This document shows positions 7,903-16,588 of a stretch of DNA of 64,000 nt, one piece after another (position 1 is the stretch's first letter; each line of letters opens with the position of its first letter). The notes beneath the pieces are model-generated. The model was not told the origin of the DNA, did not search any database, and saw only the letters and a list, made by a program, of their open reading frames with translations. The translations under genes and the position numbers were made by a program. The DNA is from Micrococcales bacterium (lineage in GTDB: Bacteria > Actinomycetota > Actinomycetes > Actinomycetales > Dermatophilaceae). Location of the stretch: contig JAJTBD010000004.1 in NCBI GenBank assembly GCA_021287075.1, forward strand, positions 124,001 to 188,000, read 5' to 3'.

Positions 7903-8991
7903 ATGGACTTCACGATCGACACCGAGCAGAAGGCCCTGCGCGACGCCGTCCGCGAGCTCGCGGGCAGCCTGGCCGACAACGCCCCCAGCACGGGGGACGT
8001 GCCAGTCGGGCCCAATGAGCACGACGAGAAGGCCTGGTCGGCACTCGCCGAGATGGGCGTGCTCGGCCTGACCGTCCCCGAGGAGCTCGGCGGCATGGGC
8101 GCCACCCCGGTCGAGCTCATGCTCGCCGCCCAGGAGCTCGGCAAGGCGCGTGTGCAGAGCGCGCTGCCCGAGGCCGTCCTTGCCGCGGCGCTGCTGGCCG
8201 AGCTCGGCACCGAGGAGCAGAAGGCACTGCTCGAGGGGGTCTCAGCCGGTGAGACGCTCATCGTGCCGGCCCTCCACGAGCCGATGTGCTCCTTCTCGCT
8301 GCAGGCCCATGACGTCACCGCGACGGAGTCGGGCGACGGCTGGGCCCTCAGTGGCACCAAGGCCCCAGTGCGGTATGCCGCGGCCGCCGACCGCCTCCTC
8401 GTCACCGCCCGCGCGGGCGAGCAGACCGGCGTCTTCCTCATCGAGGGCGCCCAGGCCGAGGGCGACGTGGTCACGTTCGACGGCGCCTCAGCACAGCTCG
8501 TCGGCTCGCTCGACGGCGCGGCCGACGCGCTGCAGCGTGCGGTCAATGTCGCGACGGTCGCGCTGCTCGCCGAGGCGTTGGGTGCCATGGAGGGCGCCCT
8601 GGCCATGACGACCGAGTATCTCAAGTCGCGCAAGCAGTTCGGCGTGCCGATCATGACCTTCCAGACGCTGACCCAGCGCGCGGCAGACATGTATGTCTCG
8701 GTCGAGCTTGCCCGCAGCGCAGTGCAGTTCGCAGCCATGGTCGCTGCCGAGGACCCCGGCGCCACGGACCACATCCGTCGGGCGCGCGTCGTTGTCGGCA
8801 AGGCCGGGCGGCACGTCGGCCAGGAGGCCATCCAGCTGCACGGCGGCATCGGCATGACGGCCGAGTACGCCGTCGGCCACTACACCACCCGCCTGACGGC
8901 AATCGAGCACACGCTCGGCGACACCCGCCAGACGATCGGCGAGCTAGCCAGGACAGTCCGCGACCACGGAGCGGTCGACGTGTTCGCCTGA
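7903..8991 (+). CDS. Acyl-CoA dehydrogenase, second subunit of a pair
   Basis: A 362-residue acyl-CoA dehydrogenase-family protein. It has SRKQFGVPIMTFQTLTQR (the family C-terminal signature) and AIQLHGGIGMTAEYAVGHY. It lacks an obvious Glu in the classical C-terminal position and is shorter than its neighbour, so it may be a structural partner contributing to FAD binding in a heterotetramer. It starts 3 nt after the upstream stop. A strong stem-loop follows at 9021-9058. The substrate cannot be read from sequence. Confidence 0.88.
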   Translation: MDFTIDTEQKALRDAVRELAGSLADNAPSTGDVPVGPNEHDEKAWSALAEMGVLGLTVPEELGGMGATPVELMLAAQELGKARVQSALPEAVLAAALLAELGTEEQKALLEGVSAGETLIVPALHEPMCSFSLQAHDVTATESGDGWALSGTKAPVRYAAAADRLLVTARAGEQTGVFLIEGAQAEGDVVTFDGASAQLVGSLDGAADALQRAVNVATVALLAEALGAMEGALAMTTEYLKSRKQFGVPIMTFQTLTQRAADMYVSVELARSAVQFAAMVAAEDPGATDHIRRARVVVGKAGRHVGQEAIQLHGGIGMTAEYAVGHYTTRLTAIEHTLGDTRQTIGELARTVRDHGAVDVFA

Positions 8992-9020
8992 GCGTCGCGA
9001 GATCGTCACTGGCACAACTA

Positions 9021-9058
9021 CCGCGGGCCCGCTCCCCACTAGGGGGGCGGGCCCGCGG
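9021..9058. terminator. Stem-loop terminator after the acyl-CoA dehydrogenase operon
   Basis: Arms 9021-9037 and 9042-9058 form a 17-bp GC stem with one G-U pair and a 4-nt loop (ACTA). Gene ends converge here. Confidence 0.8.
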
Positions 9059-9153
9059 CATACCCACGGCAGCGCTCTGGCCCCATCTGGCCGGAGGAGC
9101 TGATGCGTGAGCCCGGCGCTGTGGCCCGCATGGGCACAGCCGCCCGTCGGCGC

Positions 9154-9807
9154 TCAGCGGCGGGGCAGCTCACTGGCGCCGACGTGCTGGTCGAGCCAGC
9201 CGGTGAAGGGCCGCAGCGCATCCCAGGCGTCACGCACGCGGTCGGCTACCTCGGGGGTGAACAGCCAGTCGGGGGAGCCGAACTCGCATGAGACGTGGAG
9301 GCTTTTGTGGCGCAGCAGCTCCAGTCGCGGGTGATCTGCCGGTATGCCGCGCGGCCGGCTCTTGAGCTGCTCTCCCCCGGGCTCGAAGCCCTCCTGGGCC
9401 AGCTCCGCGAGGATGCGCTCGAGCTCGGGCCCGGCGAGATCGTCGGCGGCCGCGGCCCGATATAGGGCGAGCTGGTCTGTCGCCAGACGGTAGCCGCCCG
9501 CCCCGACCAGCAGCCCGTCGGCGTCGACCTGCACGTAGTAGTAGGCCTTGTCGGGCGTCGCGCAGTAGGCGCCCTGGTGGGTCTTGTAGGGGGACTTGTC
9601 GGCCGAGAAACGCACATCCCGGTTGGGCCGGAAGACATGTCCCGCACCGAAATCGGGCTCGAGCAGGGCAAGGAGGGACTCGATGGGCTGGCGGACGACC
9701 GCGGCATACCTGCCCTTGCCTGCCTGCCAGGTCTCCCGCGAGTTGTGCCGCTCGAGCGAGGCATAGAAATCGAGGGTCTCGGGGCTGAAGCCGGCGAAGT
9801 CACTCAC
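9154..9807 (-). CDS. DUF2461 family protein
   Basis: A 217-residue protein of the DUF2461/TIGR02453 family, found across bacteria and fungi with no established biochemical role. Visible family features are the opening FAGFSPETLDFYASLERHN, DVRFSADKSPYKTHQGA and YYYVQVDADGLLVGAG. GTG 9807 is chosen because a TAGGAT -10 hexamer ends 7 nt upstream, as expected for a leaderless mRNA, and family members start near this point; a longer in-frame extension to 9915 is unlikely. Confidence 0.85.
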   Translation of the reverse strand: MSDFAGFSPETLDFYASLERHNSRETWQAGKGRYAAVVRQPIESLLALLEPDFGAGHVFRPNRDVRFSADKSPYKTHQGAYCATPDKAYYYVQVDADGLLVGAGGYRLATDQLALYRAAAADDLAGPELERILAELAQEGFEPGGEQLKSRPRGIPADHPRLELLRHKSLHVSCEFGSPDWLFTPEVADRVRDAWDALRPFTGWLDQHVGASELPRR

Positions 9808-9814
9808 AGAGAAG

Positions 9815-9844
9815 ATCCTAGGACGGACGTAACGCCCGTCCGTC
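9815..9844 (-). promoter_or_regulatory. Leaderless-type promoter and 8-bp inverted repeat
   Basis: TAGGAT (9820-9815 on the minus strand) sits 7 nt from the GTG start of the DUF2461 gene. Immediately upstream, GACGGACG (9822-9829) and CGTCCGTC (9837-9844) form a perfect inverted repeat between the divergent genes, a possible operator. Confidence 0.5.
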
Positions 9845-9908
9845 TTCGATGCGTCTTGGGGTGCAACGCGGGACAACGGGGTCCCGCGAGGACGCAAGGG
9901 AGATCGAC

Positions 9909-10532
9909 ATGTCACGCAGCACCGCGCTCCGTCGCCTGACCGCCGCCGGCACGCTGGCCCTGATCGCCGCCACCGGCGCCGCCCTGCCTGCCAATGCCGC
10001 GCTGGATGCCGGCGCGAGCACTGCCCGAGCCATGCAGGCCAGGACCATCGCCCCCACCGAGGTCCCCGACGTGGCCCCCGGCACGATCGCCGGCCAGCCG
10101 CTCCAGTGGGACGGCGGCCAGTACACCAACACCCCGACCGTCGCCGGCATGCAGACCTGCGACCCGGCCGACGAGGGCGCCCAGATGCCGACGGCCGGGC
10201 GGCAGTGGATGTACTACGACGGCACCAACGGCCTGACCAACAAGTACGCCAACCTGACCGTCACGGGCTGGTCCGACTCTCGGTCGGCCTTCCGCGACAT
10301 CCTGCGCGACACGGGCCTGTGCACGCTCGACGCCGGCGTGCACCGCGTGCGGTGGGCGGGCACGTCCCCGGCCACCCACCTGCTGCTCACCGACGGCAGC
10401 AACTATGCCGCCGTGATCCGTGACGGCTCCTATGTCGTGGCCGTCTATGTGTATGCCGGCGACCCGGCCGACCCGGCCGGCGCCAGGGCCGCTGCCATCA
10501 CCGCCGCCAACAAGGTCGCGGCCTCGCTCTGA
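9909..10532 (+). CDS. Secreted protein of unknown function
   Basis: A 207-residue protein with a Sec signal peptide: basic RSTALRRL, a hydrophobic core, and a likely cleavage after PANA near residue 30. The mature part has two cysteines (TCDPAD and GLCTLD) that may form a disulfide. I recognise no domain. ATG 9909 is preceded by AAGGGAG. It lies divergent to the DUF2461 gene and is followed by two stem-loops. Confidence 0.7.
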   Translation: MSRSTALRRLTAAGTLALIAATGAALPANAALDAGASTARAMQARTIAPTEVPDVAPGTIAGQPLQWDGGQYTNTPTVAGMQTCDPADEGAQMPTAGRQWMYYDGTNGLTNKYANLTVTGWSDSRSAFRDILRDTGLCTLDAGVHRVRWAGTSPATHLLLTDGSNYAAVIRDGSYVVAVYVYAGDPADPAGARAAAITAANKVAASL

Positions 10533-10627
10533 GGCCACGAGCCCCTGACCTCAGGATTTGGGGTGTAACGCGGCCGGGGGCCCGATGCATCTAGATGGCT
10601 GGACGGTTTCAGGGGCCGTCCGGTCGG

Positions 10628-10670
10628 CAGCAGCCGCTGCGCCACGCAGGGGGTGGCACAGCGGCTGCTG
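10628..10670. terminator. Stem-loop terminator
   Basis: Arms 10628-10645 and 10653-10670 pair over 18 positions with one mismatch and a 7-nt loop. Confidence 0.65.
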
Positions 10671-10703
10671 TCCGTTGTGCGGAGCCGCGCCCTAGGAAAC
10701 AAA

Positions 10704-10748
10704 GGAGCAGCCGGTATGCCGTTCAGGGGGCGGCATACCGGCTGCTCC
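10704..10748. terminator. Stem-loop terminator built from GGTATGCCG motif
   Basis: A perfect 18-bp stem (10704-10721 with 10731-10748) and a 9-nt loop TTCAGGGGG. Each arm contains the genome-wide GGTATGCCG motif. Confidence 0.75.
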
Positions 10749-10869
10749 GGTCCGTGGTGAGGGACTCCAGTCCCCCCAGTATCGACCCTCCGCGCGCTCC
10801 TCGCCTGCCGACCGACAAAGACCGAGGTCAGGGGCGTGCGGGGCGGCCCGCCGAGGGTTGGGCGCAGAC

Positions 10870-12060
10870 TCAGTCGCGGATCGCGGCGGAGGTCTCCGGG
10901 TCGAAGAAGTGCATCCGCTCGGTGTCGACGGTGACCGTGATCTGCTGGCCGACGCGCACGCGCGAGCGCGGCTCGAAGGCGGCCACCCAGCGCACCTCGT
11001 CGGAGTGCAGCGCCGCGGTCTCCTTGTCGCCCTGCTCGGCGGCGAGCAGCTGGGAGTCCTCGTCCTTGGGGGCGCGGGCGTCGAGCGAGAAGTGGACCAT
11101 GATCTGCGAGCCGAGGGCCTCGACGAGCGCGACATCGGCGGTGATCGCGTGCTCGGCGTCCTTGGTGAGGGCGGCGTCCTCCATGTCCTCGCTGCGGATG
11201 CCGATGACGATGTCGCGGCCGATATAGCGCTCGAGACCGGGCTGCTCGCCGAGCACGCCCGGGGCCAGCCGCAGGCGCTGGCTGCCGAGTTCGACGACGA
11301 GGGAGTCGCCCTCACGGTCGAGGCGGCACAGCGCCATGTTCATCGGCGGGCTGCCGATGAAGCCGGCGACGAAGATGTTGGCCGGGTTCTCGTACATCTC
11401 CTGCGGCTCGGCGACCTGCTGGAGGACACCGCGCTTCATCAGGGCGATGCGGTCACCCATCGTCATCGCCTCGACCTGGTCGTGGGTGACATAGATGGTC
11501 GTGACGCCGAGGTCGTGCTGGATCTGGGCGATCTCCGAGCGCATCTGGCCACGCAGCTTGGCGTCGAGGTTGGACAGCGGCTCGTCCATGAGGAAGACCT
11601 GTGGCGAGCGCACGATCGCACGGCCCATCGCCACGCGCTGGCGCTGGCCGCCGGAGAGCTGCTTGGGCCGGCGGTCGAGGTACTCGGTGAGGTCGAGCTT
11701 GGCGGCGGCCTCGCGCACGCGGCGGTCGATCTCGTCCTTGGGCATCTTGCGGATGCGCAGGCCGTAGCCGATGTTCTCGGCCACGGTCATGTGCGGATAG
11801 AGCGCATAGGACTGGAAGACCATTGCGATGTCGCGGTCCTTGGAGGAGACCTCGTTGACCGTGCGGCCGCCGATCTTCATCTCGCCGGAGGTGACGTCCT
11901 CGAGGCCGGCGACCATGCGCAGGGCGGTGGACTTGCCACACCCCGAGGGCCCCACGAGCACGAGGAACTCCCCGTCCTTGATGTCGAGGTCGAGGTCCTG
12001 CACGGCATGGAAGCCGTTGTCGTAGACCTTGTTGACCTTGTCGAAAACCACGTCAGCCAT
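10870..12060 (-). CDS. Maltodextrin ABC transporter ATPase (MalK/MsmK/UgpC type)
   Basis: A 396-residue ABC ATPase with Walker [10 protein letters not shown] (residues 37-45), [12 protein letters not shown], signature [14 protein letters not shown], Walker [17 protein letters not shown], the H-loop TIYVTHDQ and a C-terminal TOBE/OB regulatory domain, as in MalK, MsmK and UgpC. It energises the MalF-MalG permease encoded upstream, at the cytoplasmic face. Such ATPases often serve several sugar transporters in actinobacteria. ATG 12060 has AGGAG 6 nt upstream and overlaps the preceding GH13 gene by 8 nt; a longer open frame upstream is not the start. Confidence 0.92.
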   Translation of the reverse strand: MADVVFDKVNKVYDNGFHAVQDLDLDIKDGEFLVLVGPSGCGKSTALRMVAGLEDVTSGEMKIGGRTVNEVSSKDRDIAMVFQSYALYPHMTVAENIGYGLRIRKMPKDEIDRRVREAAAKLDLTEYLDRRPKQLSGGQRQRVAMGRAIVRSPQVFLMDEPLSNLDAKLRGQMRSEIAQIQHDLGVTTIYVTHDQVEAMTMGDRIALMKRGVLQQVAEPQEMYENPANIFVAGFIGSPPMNMALCRLDREGDSLVVELGSQRLRLAPGVLGEQPGLERYIGRDIVIGIRSEDMEDAALTKDAEHAITADVALVEALGSQIMVHFSLDARAPKDEDSQLLAAEQGDKETAALHSDEVRWVAAFEPRSRVRVGQQITVTVDTERMHFFDPETSAAIRD

Positions 12061-13894
12061 GTCTCGCTCCTGCCATCCATACCTGGAACTGGGGGCCCTC
12101 CGCGGGGAGGGTGAGGGTGCCATCGACGGCGGTCACCGGGTCGGCGCCACCATAGAGGTTCTGGGCCTGCTCTCCGTCGGCGAGGCCGATGGCCGACGCG
12201 CGCACGCGCAGCGGCTCACCGTCTCCTCGGGCGGCGAGGCAGAGCAGGGTCGCGTCGTCGTCCTCCCGCACATAGGCGAGTGCCTCCTCGCCGACCGCGA
12301 GCCAGCGCAGGCTGCCGCGGCGGAGTGCGGGGTATGCCGCGCGCAGCCTCGCCAGCGCGCGGTAGCTCTCGTGGGTGGCGGTGTCCCACGCGTCGGGGCG
12401 ATCCCACGGCATACCGCGTCGGGCGTCCTCGCCGTGGGTGCCCTCGCCGCCGAGCTCGCCGCCCATGAAGACCATGGGCGCGCCGGGGAAGGTGAAGAGC
12501 ATCCCGGCGGCGACGCACTGGGCGCCGGCGCCCATCACCGTGCGGGCGCGCGGGGTGTCGTGGCTGTCGATGAGCGACCACGACGTGGCCGTCGAGCGCC
12601 ACGGGCTGACGCCCTGGAAGGCGCGGATCGCCCGGAAGGCCGACTCGGCGGGCAGGCGGGGAGTCTCGATCGGCAGGCCGAGGAACTGGCGGTGGTAGGC
12701 GGGGTCGCGCAGCCAGGTCCAGATGGGGCGCAGGAAGCCGGCGTAGTTCATGGCGCCGTGCCAGCCCTCGCCGGACAGGTCGCCGCTGGCGTCGTGGCAG
12801 TGCTCGGCGACCAGGAGGGCCTCTGGCGCAACGGCGTCCATCGTCGCGCGGATGCTGCGGGCGACGTCGAGGTTGTCGTTGTCGGCGGCGTGGCGGCCGG
12901 TCATGTTGGCCACGTCGATGCGCCAGCCGTCGAGTTTGAAGGGCTCGGCCAGCCAGCGGCCGACGACCGACTCGGGGCCGTCGGTGAGGCGGGCGCGCAG
13001 CTCGGGGCCGAAGCGGAACTTCGGCAGGCTCGGCACGTCGTACCAGCCGAGATAGGAGCCGTCCTCGCGGAAGTAGTAGAAGGCTCGCTCGGGGGAGGCC
13101 TCGTCGGCGAGGGCCGACTGGAACCACGCGTGGCCGACGCCCGAGTGGTTGGTCGTCAGGTCGCCGATCACCCGCATGCCACGGGCGTGGGCGGCCTGCA
13201 CCAGCCGGACGAGGGCCTCGTCGCCGCCGAGCAGCGGGTCGACGGTGTCGAAGGTCGTCGAGTCGTAGCGGTGGGTGGACCCGGCGGGGAAGAACGGTGT
13301 CAGGTAGATCGTGTTGCAGCCGAGGTCCTCGATGTGGTCGAGGTGCTCGATCACGCCGTCGAGGTCGCCGCCATAGAGCTCGGCCGAGACGGCCGGGATT
13401 GTCGGCGCGGGGCGCTTGTCCCAGGTGGCCGGGATCGCCCACTCGGGCGTCTCCCTGCCGTCGGCCGCTGCGGACCGGGCGAACCGGTCGGGGAAGATCT
13501 GATAGACGATCGCGTCCTGCGCCCAGGCCGGCGGCGCGGCATACGCGCTGAGGGTGAAGTCGTAAGCGTCGGGCACGTCGTGCTCGTGCAGCCCGTCGCC
13601 GCTTAGCCAGCGATAGGCGCCGTCGGGACCCGACAGCAGCCAGCGGTAGCGGGTCAGGGGGTTGACGATGCGCACCGACACCGACCACCAGACCGCGTCC
13701 GCGTCCTCGCGCAGGACGCTCGCCTCGTCATAGTGGGGCTCGGCGTCCGGGGTGGAGCGGACGAAGACCTGCTCGACGGCGAACCCCCGGGGCACGCGCA
13801 GCCGCAGCGTCACCGAGCCGCCGAGGCCGGGCGCATCGGTGTCGACATAGAGGGGTGAGCCGTCGTGGTGCGGCTGCGTGGACAGGTCGAGCAC
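12053..13894 (-). CDS. GH13 maltodextrin glucosidase / neopullulanase-type enzyme
   Basis: A 613-residue cytoplasmic GH13 enzyme with an N-terminal beta-sandwich (~130 residues, CBM34-like) followed by the barrel. Catalytic regions are [19 protein letters not shown] (nucleophile), LVAEHCHD (acid/base) and [25 protein letters not shown] is typical of neopullulanase/maltogenic amylase relatives. It most likely hydrolyses imported maltodextrins to glucose and maltose. It sits between malG and the ATPase gene in the operon. The only plausible start is GTG 13894, 8 nt after the malG stop; the Shine-Dalgarno-like GAAGGG is rather distant, so translational coupling is likely. Confidence 0.88.
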   Translation of the reverse strand: MLDLSTQPHHDGSPLYVDTDAPGLGGSVTLRLRVPRGFAVEQVFVRSTPDAEPHYDEASVLREDADAVWWSVSVRIVNPLTRYRWLLSGPDGAYRWLSGDGLHEHDVPDAYDFTLSAYAAPPAWAQDAIVYQIFPDRFARSAAADGRETPEWAIPATWDKRPAPTIPAVSAELYGGDLDGVIEHLDHIEDLGCNTIYLTPFFPAGSTHRYDSTTFDTVDPLLGGDEALVRLVQAAHARGMRVIGDLTTNHSGVGHAWFQSALADEASPERAFYYFREDGSYLGWYDVPSLPKFRFGPELRARLTDGPESVVGRWLAEPFKLDGWRIDVANMTGRHAADNDNLDVARSIRATMDAVAPEALLVAEHCHDASGDLSGEGWHGAMNYAGFLRPIWTWLRDPAYHRQFLGLPIETPRLPAESAFRAIRAFQGVSPWRSTATSWSLIDSHDTPRARTVMGAGAQCVAAGMLFTFPGAPMVFMGGELGGEGTHGEDARRGMPWDRPDAWDTATHESYRALARLRAAYPALRRGSLRWLAVGEEALAYVREDDDATLLCLAARGDGEPLRVRASAIGLADGEQAQNLYGGADPVTAVDGTLTLPAEGPQFQVWMAGARHG

Positions 13895-13902
13895 CGCGCG
13901 CG

Positions 13903-14868
13903 TCAGCCCTTCACCGCGCCAGCGGTCAGGCCGCCGACGATGTACTTCTGGAGGGCGAAGAAGAGCGCGACGGTCGGGATGGCGGTCAGCAGGGTGCCGG
14001 CCGCGAAGATTCCGAAGTTGTTGTTGCGCTCGCCGGCTACGAGGCCGAAGAGACCGACCGCGAGGGTCTTGGAGTTGCCCTCGGTCAGGAAGATGTTGGC
14101 GATGAGGAACTCGTTGATCGTGCCGATGAAGGACAGCAGCCCGACGACGGCGAGGATCGGGGTCACCAGCGGCAGGATGATGCCGAAGAAGACCTGGGTG
14201 TGGGTGGCCCCGTCGACCTTGGCCGACTCGTCGAGGTCCTTGGGGATGGTGTCGAAGAAGCCCTTCATCAGCCAGGTGTTCACGCCGAGCGCGCCACCCA
14301 TGTAGAGGATGATCAGGCCCCACCAGGTGTTGAAGCCGAGCGAGGGGTAGAGCTCGGTTATGCGGGTGAACATGATGTAGATCGTCACCATCGCGAGAAA
14401 CTGCGGGAACATCTGCACCAGCAGCAGGAACATCAGGCCGGGGCGGCGGCCCTTGAAGCGGTAGCGGCTGAAGGCGTAGGCCGCGAGCGCCGACAGGAAC
14501 ATCGACAGCGCGCCTGCGACGGCCGCGATCACAACCGAGTTGATGAACCAGTGCTTGAAGGCCGTGCGCTCGAGCAGGCCGGTGAAGTTCTCGGTCGAGG
14601 CGCCGGTGGGGATCAGCGTCGTCGACGACAGCGTGCCCTGGGGGTTGAAGGCCGCCGAGATGACGAAGATGATCGGGAAGAGCGAGAACGCCACGGCGAG
14701 CAGGGCGACGATGTGGCGCCAGCCGACCTGGCTGAACCAGCTGCCCTGCGCACTGCCGAGCTGGACCGGCTGCTTGGGGGTGTCGAGCAGACCGGGGCCG
14801 TCGCCGAGGGCGCGGCCGTCGGCGGCACCGGCGGCGCCGGTCGCGGGGGTGGGCATACCGCTAGACAT
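13903..14868 (-). CDS. malG: Maltodextrin ABC transporter permease MalG
   Basis: A 321-residue inner-membrane permease with about six transmembrane segments. It has the EAA-type cytoplasmic loop, DESAKVDGATHTQVFFGIILPL in part, which docks to the ATPase. A ~45-residue polar, Gly/Ala/Pro-rich N-terminal tail precedes the first helix. The start ATG overlaps the malF stop by one base. It forms the heterodimeric channel with MalF. Confidence 0.92.
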   Translation of the reverse strand: MSSGMPTPATGAAGAADGRALGDGPGLLDTPKQPVQLGSAQGSWFSQVGWRHIVALLAVAFSLFPIIFVISAAFNPQGTLSSTTLIPTGASTENFTGLLERTAFKHWFINSVVIAAVAGALSMFLSALAAYAFSRYRFKGRRPGLMFLLLVQMFPQFLAMVTIYIMFTRITELYPSLGFNTWWGLIILYMGGALGVNTWLMKGFFDTIPKDLDESAKVDGATHTQVFFGIILPLVTPILAVVGLLSFIGTINEFLIANIFLTEGNSKTLAVGLFGLVAGERNNNFGIFAAGTLLTAIPTVALFFALQKYIVGGLTAGAVKG

Positions 14869-16475
14869 CAGTTGATCTCCTCCAGTGCGGCCGTGCGGCG
14901 GAAGCTGATGATCGAGATGATCGCGACGATCAGGAAGATGAGCAGCGACATCGCGGCGGCGAAGCCGTACTGGGCGCCGCCCGCACCGAACGCGAGGCGG
15001 TAGGTGTAGGAGATCAGCAGGTCGGTGCCACCGACCTGTGGACTCTCAGGTGGGAAGGGCCCGCCCTCGGTGGTGAACCCGATCGCGTTGAAGTTGTTGA
15101 AGTTGAAGGCGAAGCTCGAGATGAGCAACGGGGCGGTCGCGACGAACAGCAGCGGCAGCGTGATCGTGCGGAACGAGAAGAACTTGCTCGCGCCGTCGAC
15201 GCCCGCGGCCTCGGTGAGATCTGTCGGGATCGACTGGAGCGCACCGGTGGTCACGAGGAACATGTAGGGGTAGCCGAGCCAGAACTGGATGATGATGACC
15301 GCCAGCTTGGCCAGCCATGGGTTGCCGAACCAGTTGGTGCTGGCCCCGGTCAGCTGGTTGATTAGGCCGAAGTCCTGGTTGAACATGTCGCGCCAGACGA
15401 GCATCATCGCGAAGGCCGGCATGGCATAGGGCAGCACGATGAGGATGCGATAGATCTTCAGGCCCTTCAGGCGCGGGTGGTGCAGCGCGAGGGCGATCGC
15501 GAGACCGACGGCAAAGGTGCCGAAGACGACGGCGAGCGCGAAGAAGAAGTTCCACGCGAGCATGCTGAGGAAGTGGGTCTGGAGGGTCTTGTCCTGGAAG
15601 ACGCGGGTGAAGTTGCCGGCGCCGACGTTGACGCGCCAGCCCTGCGAGAGGGCCTCGCCCTTGTCGTTGACGAAGGAGCCCCTGTCGCCGTCGGCCTTCC
15701 ACGTGGCCCCGGTGGTCGTGTCCTTGATGCAGTCACAGGCCTTGTCATAGGCGCGCGCCTTGACTCCCTCGTAGGCGCGGGAGATGCCCTGGGCGCGGAT
15801 CGCGCCGGTGTCGGTCGGGACCGAGAGGTTGGAGATGTCCTTGGAGCGGGTCGAGGCCTGGCCTGCGTTGAGGATCGTGTAGCCCTCGGCGGCGGTGACG
15901 CGGCCCAGCGAGCTGACCTCGGCGCCCTCGAGCGGCTTGATGCCCGTGGCGTCGCCGATCAGCGCCTCCTTGGACTTGGGGTCCGTCAGCAGGAAAACGA
16001 GGTCCCCGGTGGCCGGGTCGCCCTTGGTGGCGATGGAGAGCGAGTAGGTCGCGGAGTCCTTGACCCGCTTGACGCTCGAGCTCTCGATGGCGGTGATGGC
16101 CTCTTCCTTGGACCCGCGGTGACCGTCACCGAAGTTGGTGAACGCGGTCGAGACCGTGAACAGGACCGGGAAGACCTGGAAGAGGAGCAGGAAGATCACG
16201 CCGGGGACGAGGTACTTCGGCGGGATGTAGCGCGGCTGGAGGTAGACGACAAAGATCGCCAGCGCGCTGAGCAGCAGCAGAGCGAGGAGCACCCACGACT
16301 GGGTCGCGATGAGCGGCATCGCCATCCAGACGGTGATGGCGGCCACCATGCCGAGCAGCACCACCTTGGCGGCGAGCGCGAGCGGCGAGGAGCCCGACAG
16401 GCCCCATCCGCCCTTGCCCGACGGTCGCGTCGGCTGTCCGGCCGGGCCGGTCGCCTCGCGGGTTGCAGTGCTCAC
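14868..16475 (-). CDS. malF: Maltodextrin ABC transporter permease MalF with large extracytoplasmic domain
   Basis: A 535-residue permease. After three or so N-terminal helices there is a ~180-residue extracytoplasmic insertion (about residues 115-300, from FTNFGDGHRG to GNFTRVFQDKTL). This is comparable to the P2 domain of E. coli MalF, which contacts MalE. The conserved EAA loop TEAAGVDGASKFFSFRTITL follows. Two cysteines in KACDCIKD lie in the insertion. GTG 16475 is preceded by GAGGAGG; a longer open frame upstream lacks a site. It pairs with MalG. Confidence 0.9.
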   Translation of the reverse strand: MSTATREATGPAGQPTRPSGKGGWGLSGSSPLALAAKVVLLGMVAAITVWMAMPLIATQSWVLLALLLLSALAIFVVYLQPRYIPPKYLVPGVIFLLLFQVFPVLFTVSTAFTNFGDGHRGSKEEAITAIESSSVKRVKDSATYSLSIATKGDPATGDLVFLLTDPKSKEALIGDATGIKPLEGAEVSSLGRVTAAEGYTILNAGQASTRSKDISNLSVPTDTGAIRAQGISRAYEGVKARAYDKACDCIKDTTTGATWKADGDRGSFVNDKGEALSQGWRVNVGAGNFTRVFQDKTLQTHFLSMLAWNFFFALAVVFGTFAVGLAIALALHHPRLKGLKIYRILIVLPYAMPAFAMMLVWRDMFNQDFGLINQLTGASTNWFGNPWLAKLAVIIIQFWLGYPYMFLVTTGALQSIPTDLTEAAGVDGASKFFSFRTITLPLLFVATAPLLISSFAFNFNNFNAIGFTTEGGPFPPESPQVGGTDLLISYTYRLAFGAGGAQYGFAAAMSLLIFLIVAIISIISFRRTAALEEIN

Positions 16476-16512
16476 AGGTCCTCCTCGTCGAGGTGCGGTG
16501 TGCGGGGGTGAA

Positions 16513-16552
16513 GTATGCCGCCGCCGGCCAGGGGAAACCGACGGCGGCATAC
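16513..16552 (-). promoter_or_regulatory. Intercistronic stem-loop between malE and malF
   Basis: An 11-bp perfect stem (16513-16523 with 16542-16552, GTATGCCGCCG/CGGCGGCATAC) with an 18-nt loop lies between the malE stop and malF start. It could stabilise the malE end of the mRNA or attenuate downstream transcription, as known for E. coli malE-malF. Confidence 0.6.
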
Positions 16553-16588
16553 GGTCAATCTAACGGGGCGAGCGCCCCGGGTGGTGCG

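Larger units (their letters stand above)
10533..10869. other. 337-nt intergenic region with two stem-loops
   Basis: This region lies between the convergent secreted-protein gene and malK-type gene. It holds two separate strong inverted repeats (10628-10670 and 10704-10748) and no supported gene. Confidence 0.6.
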
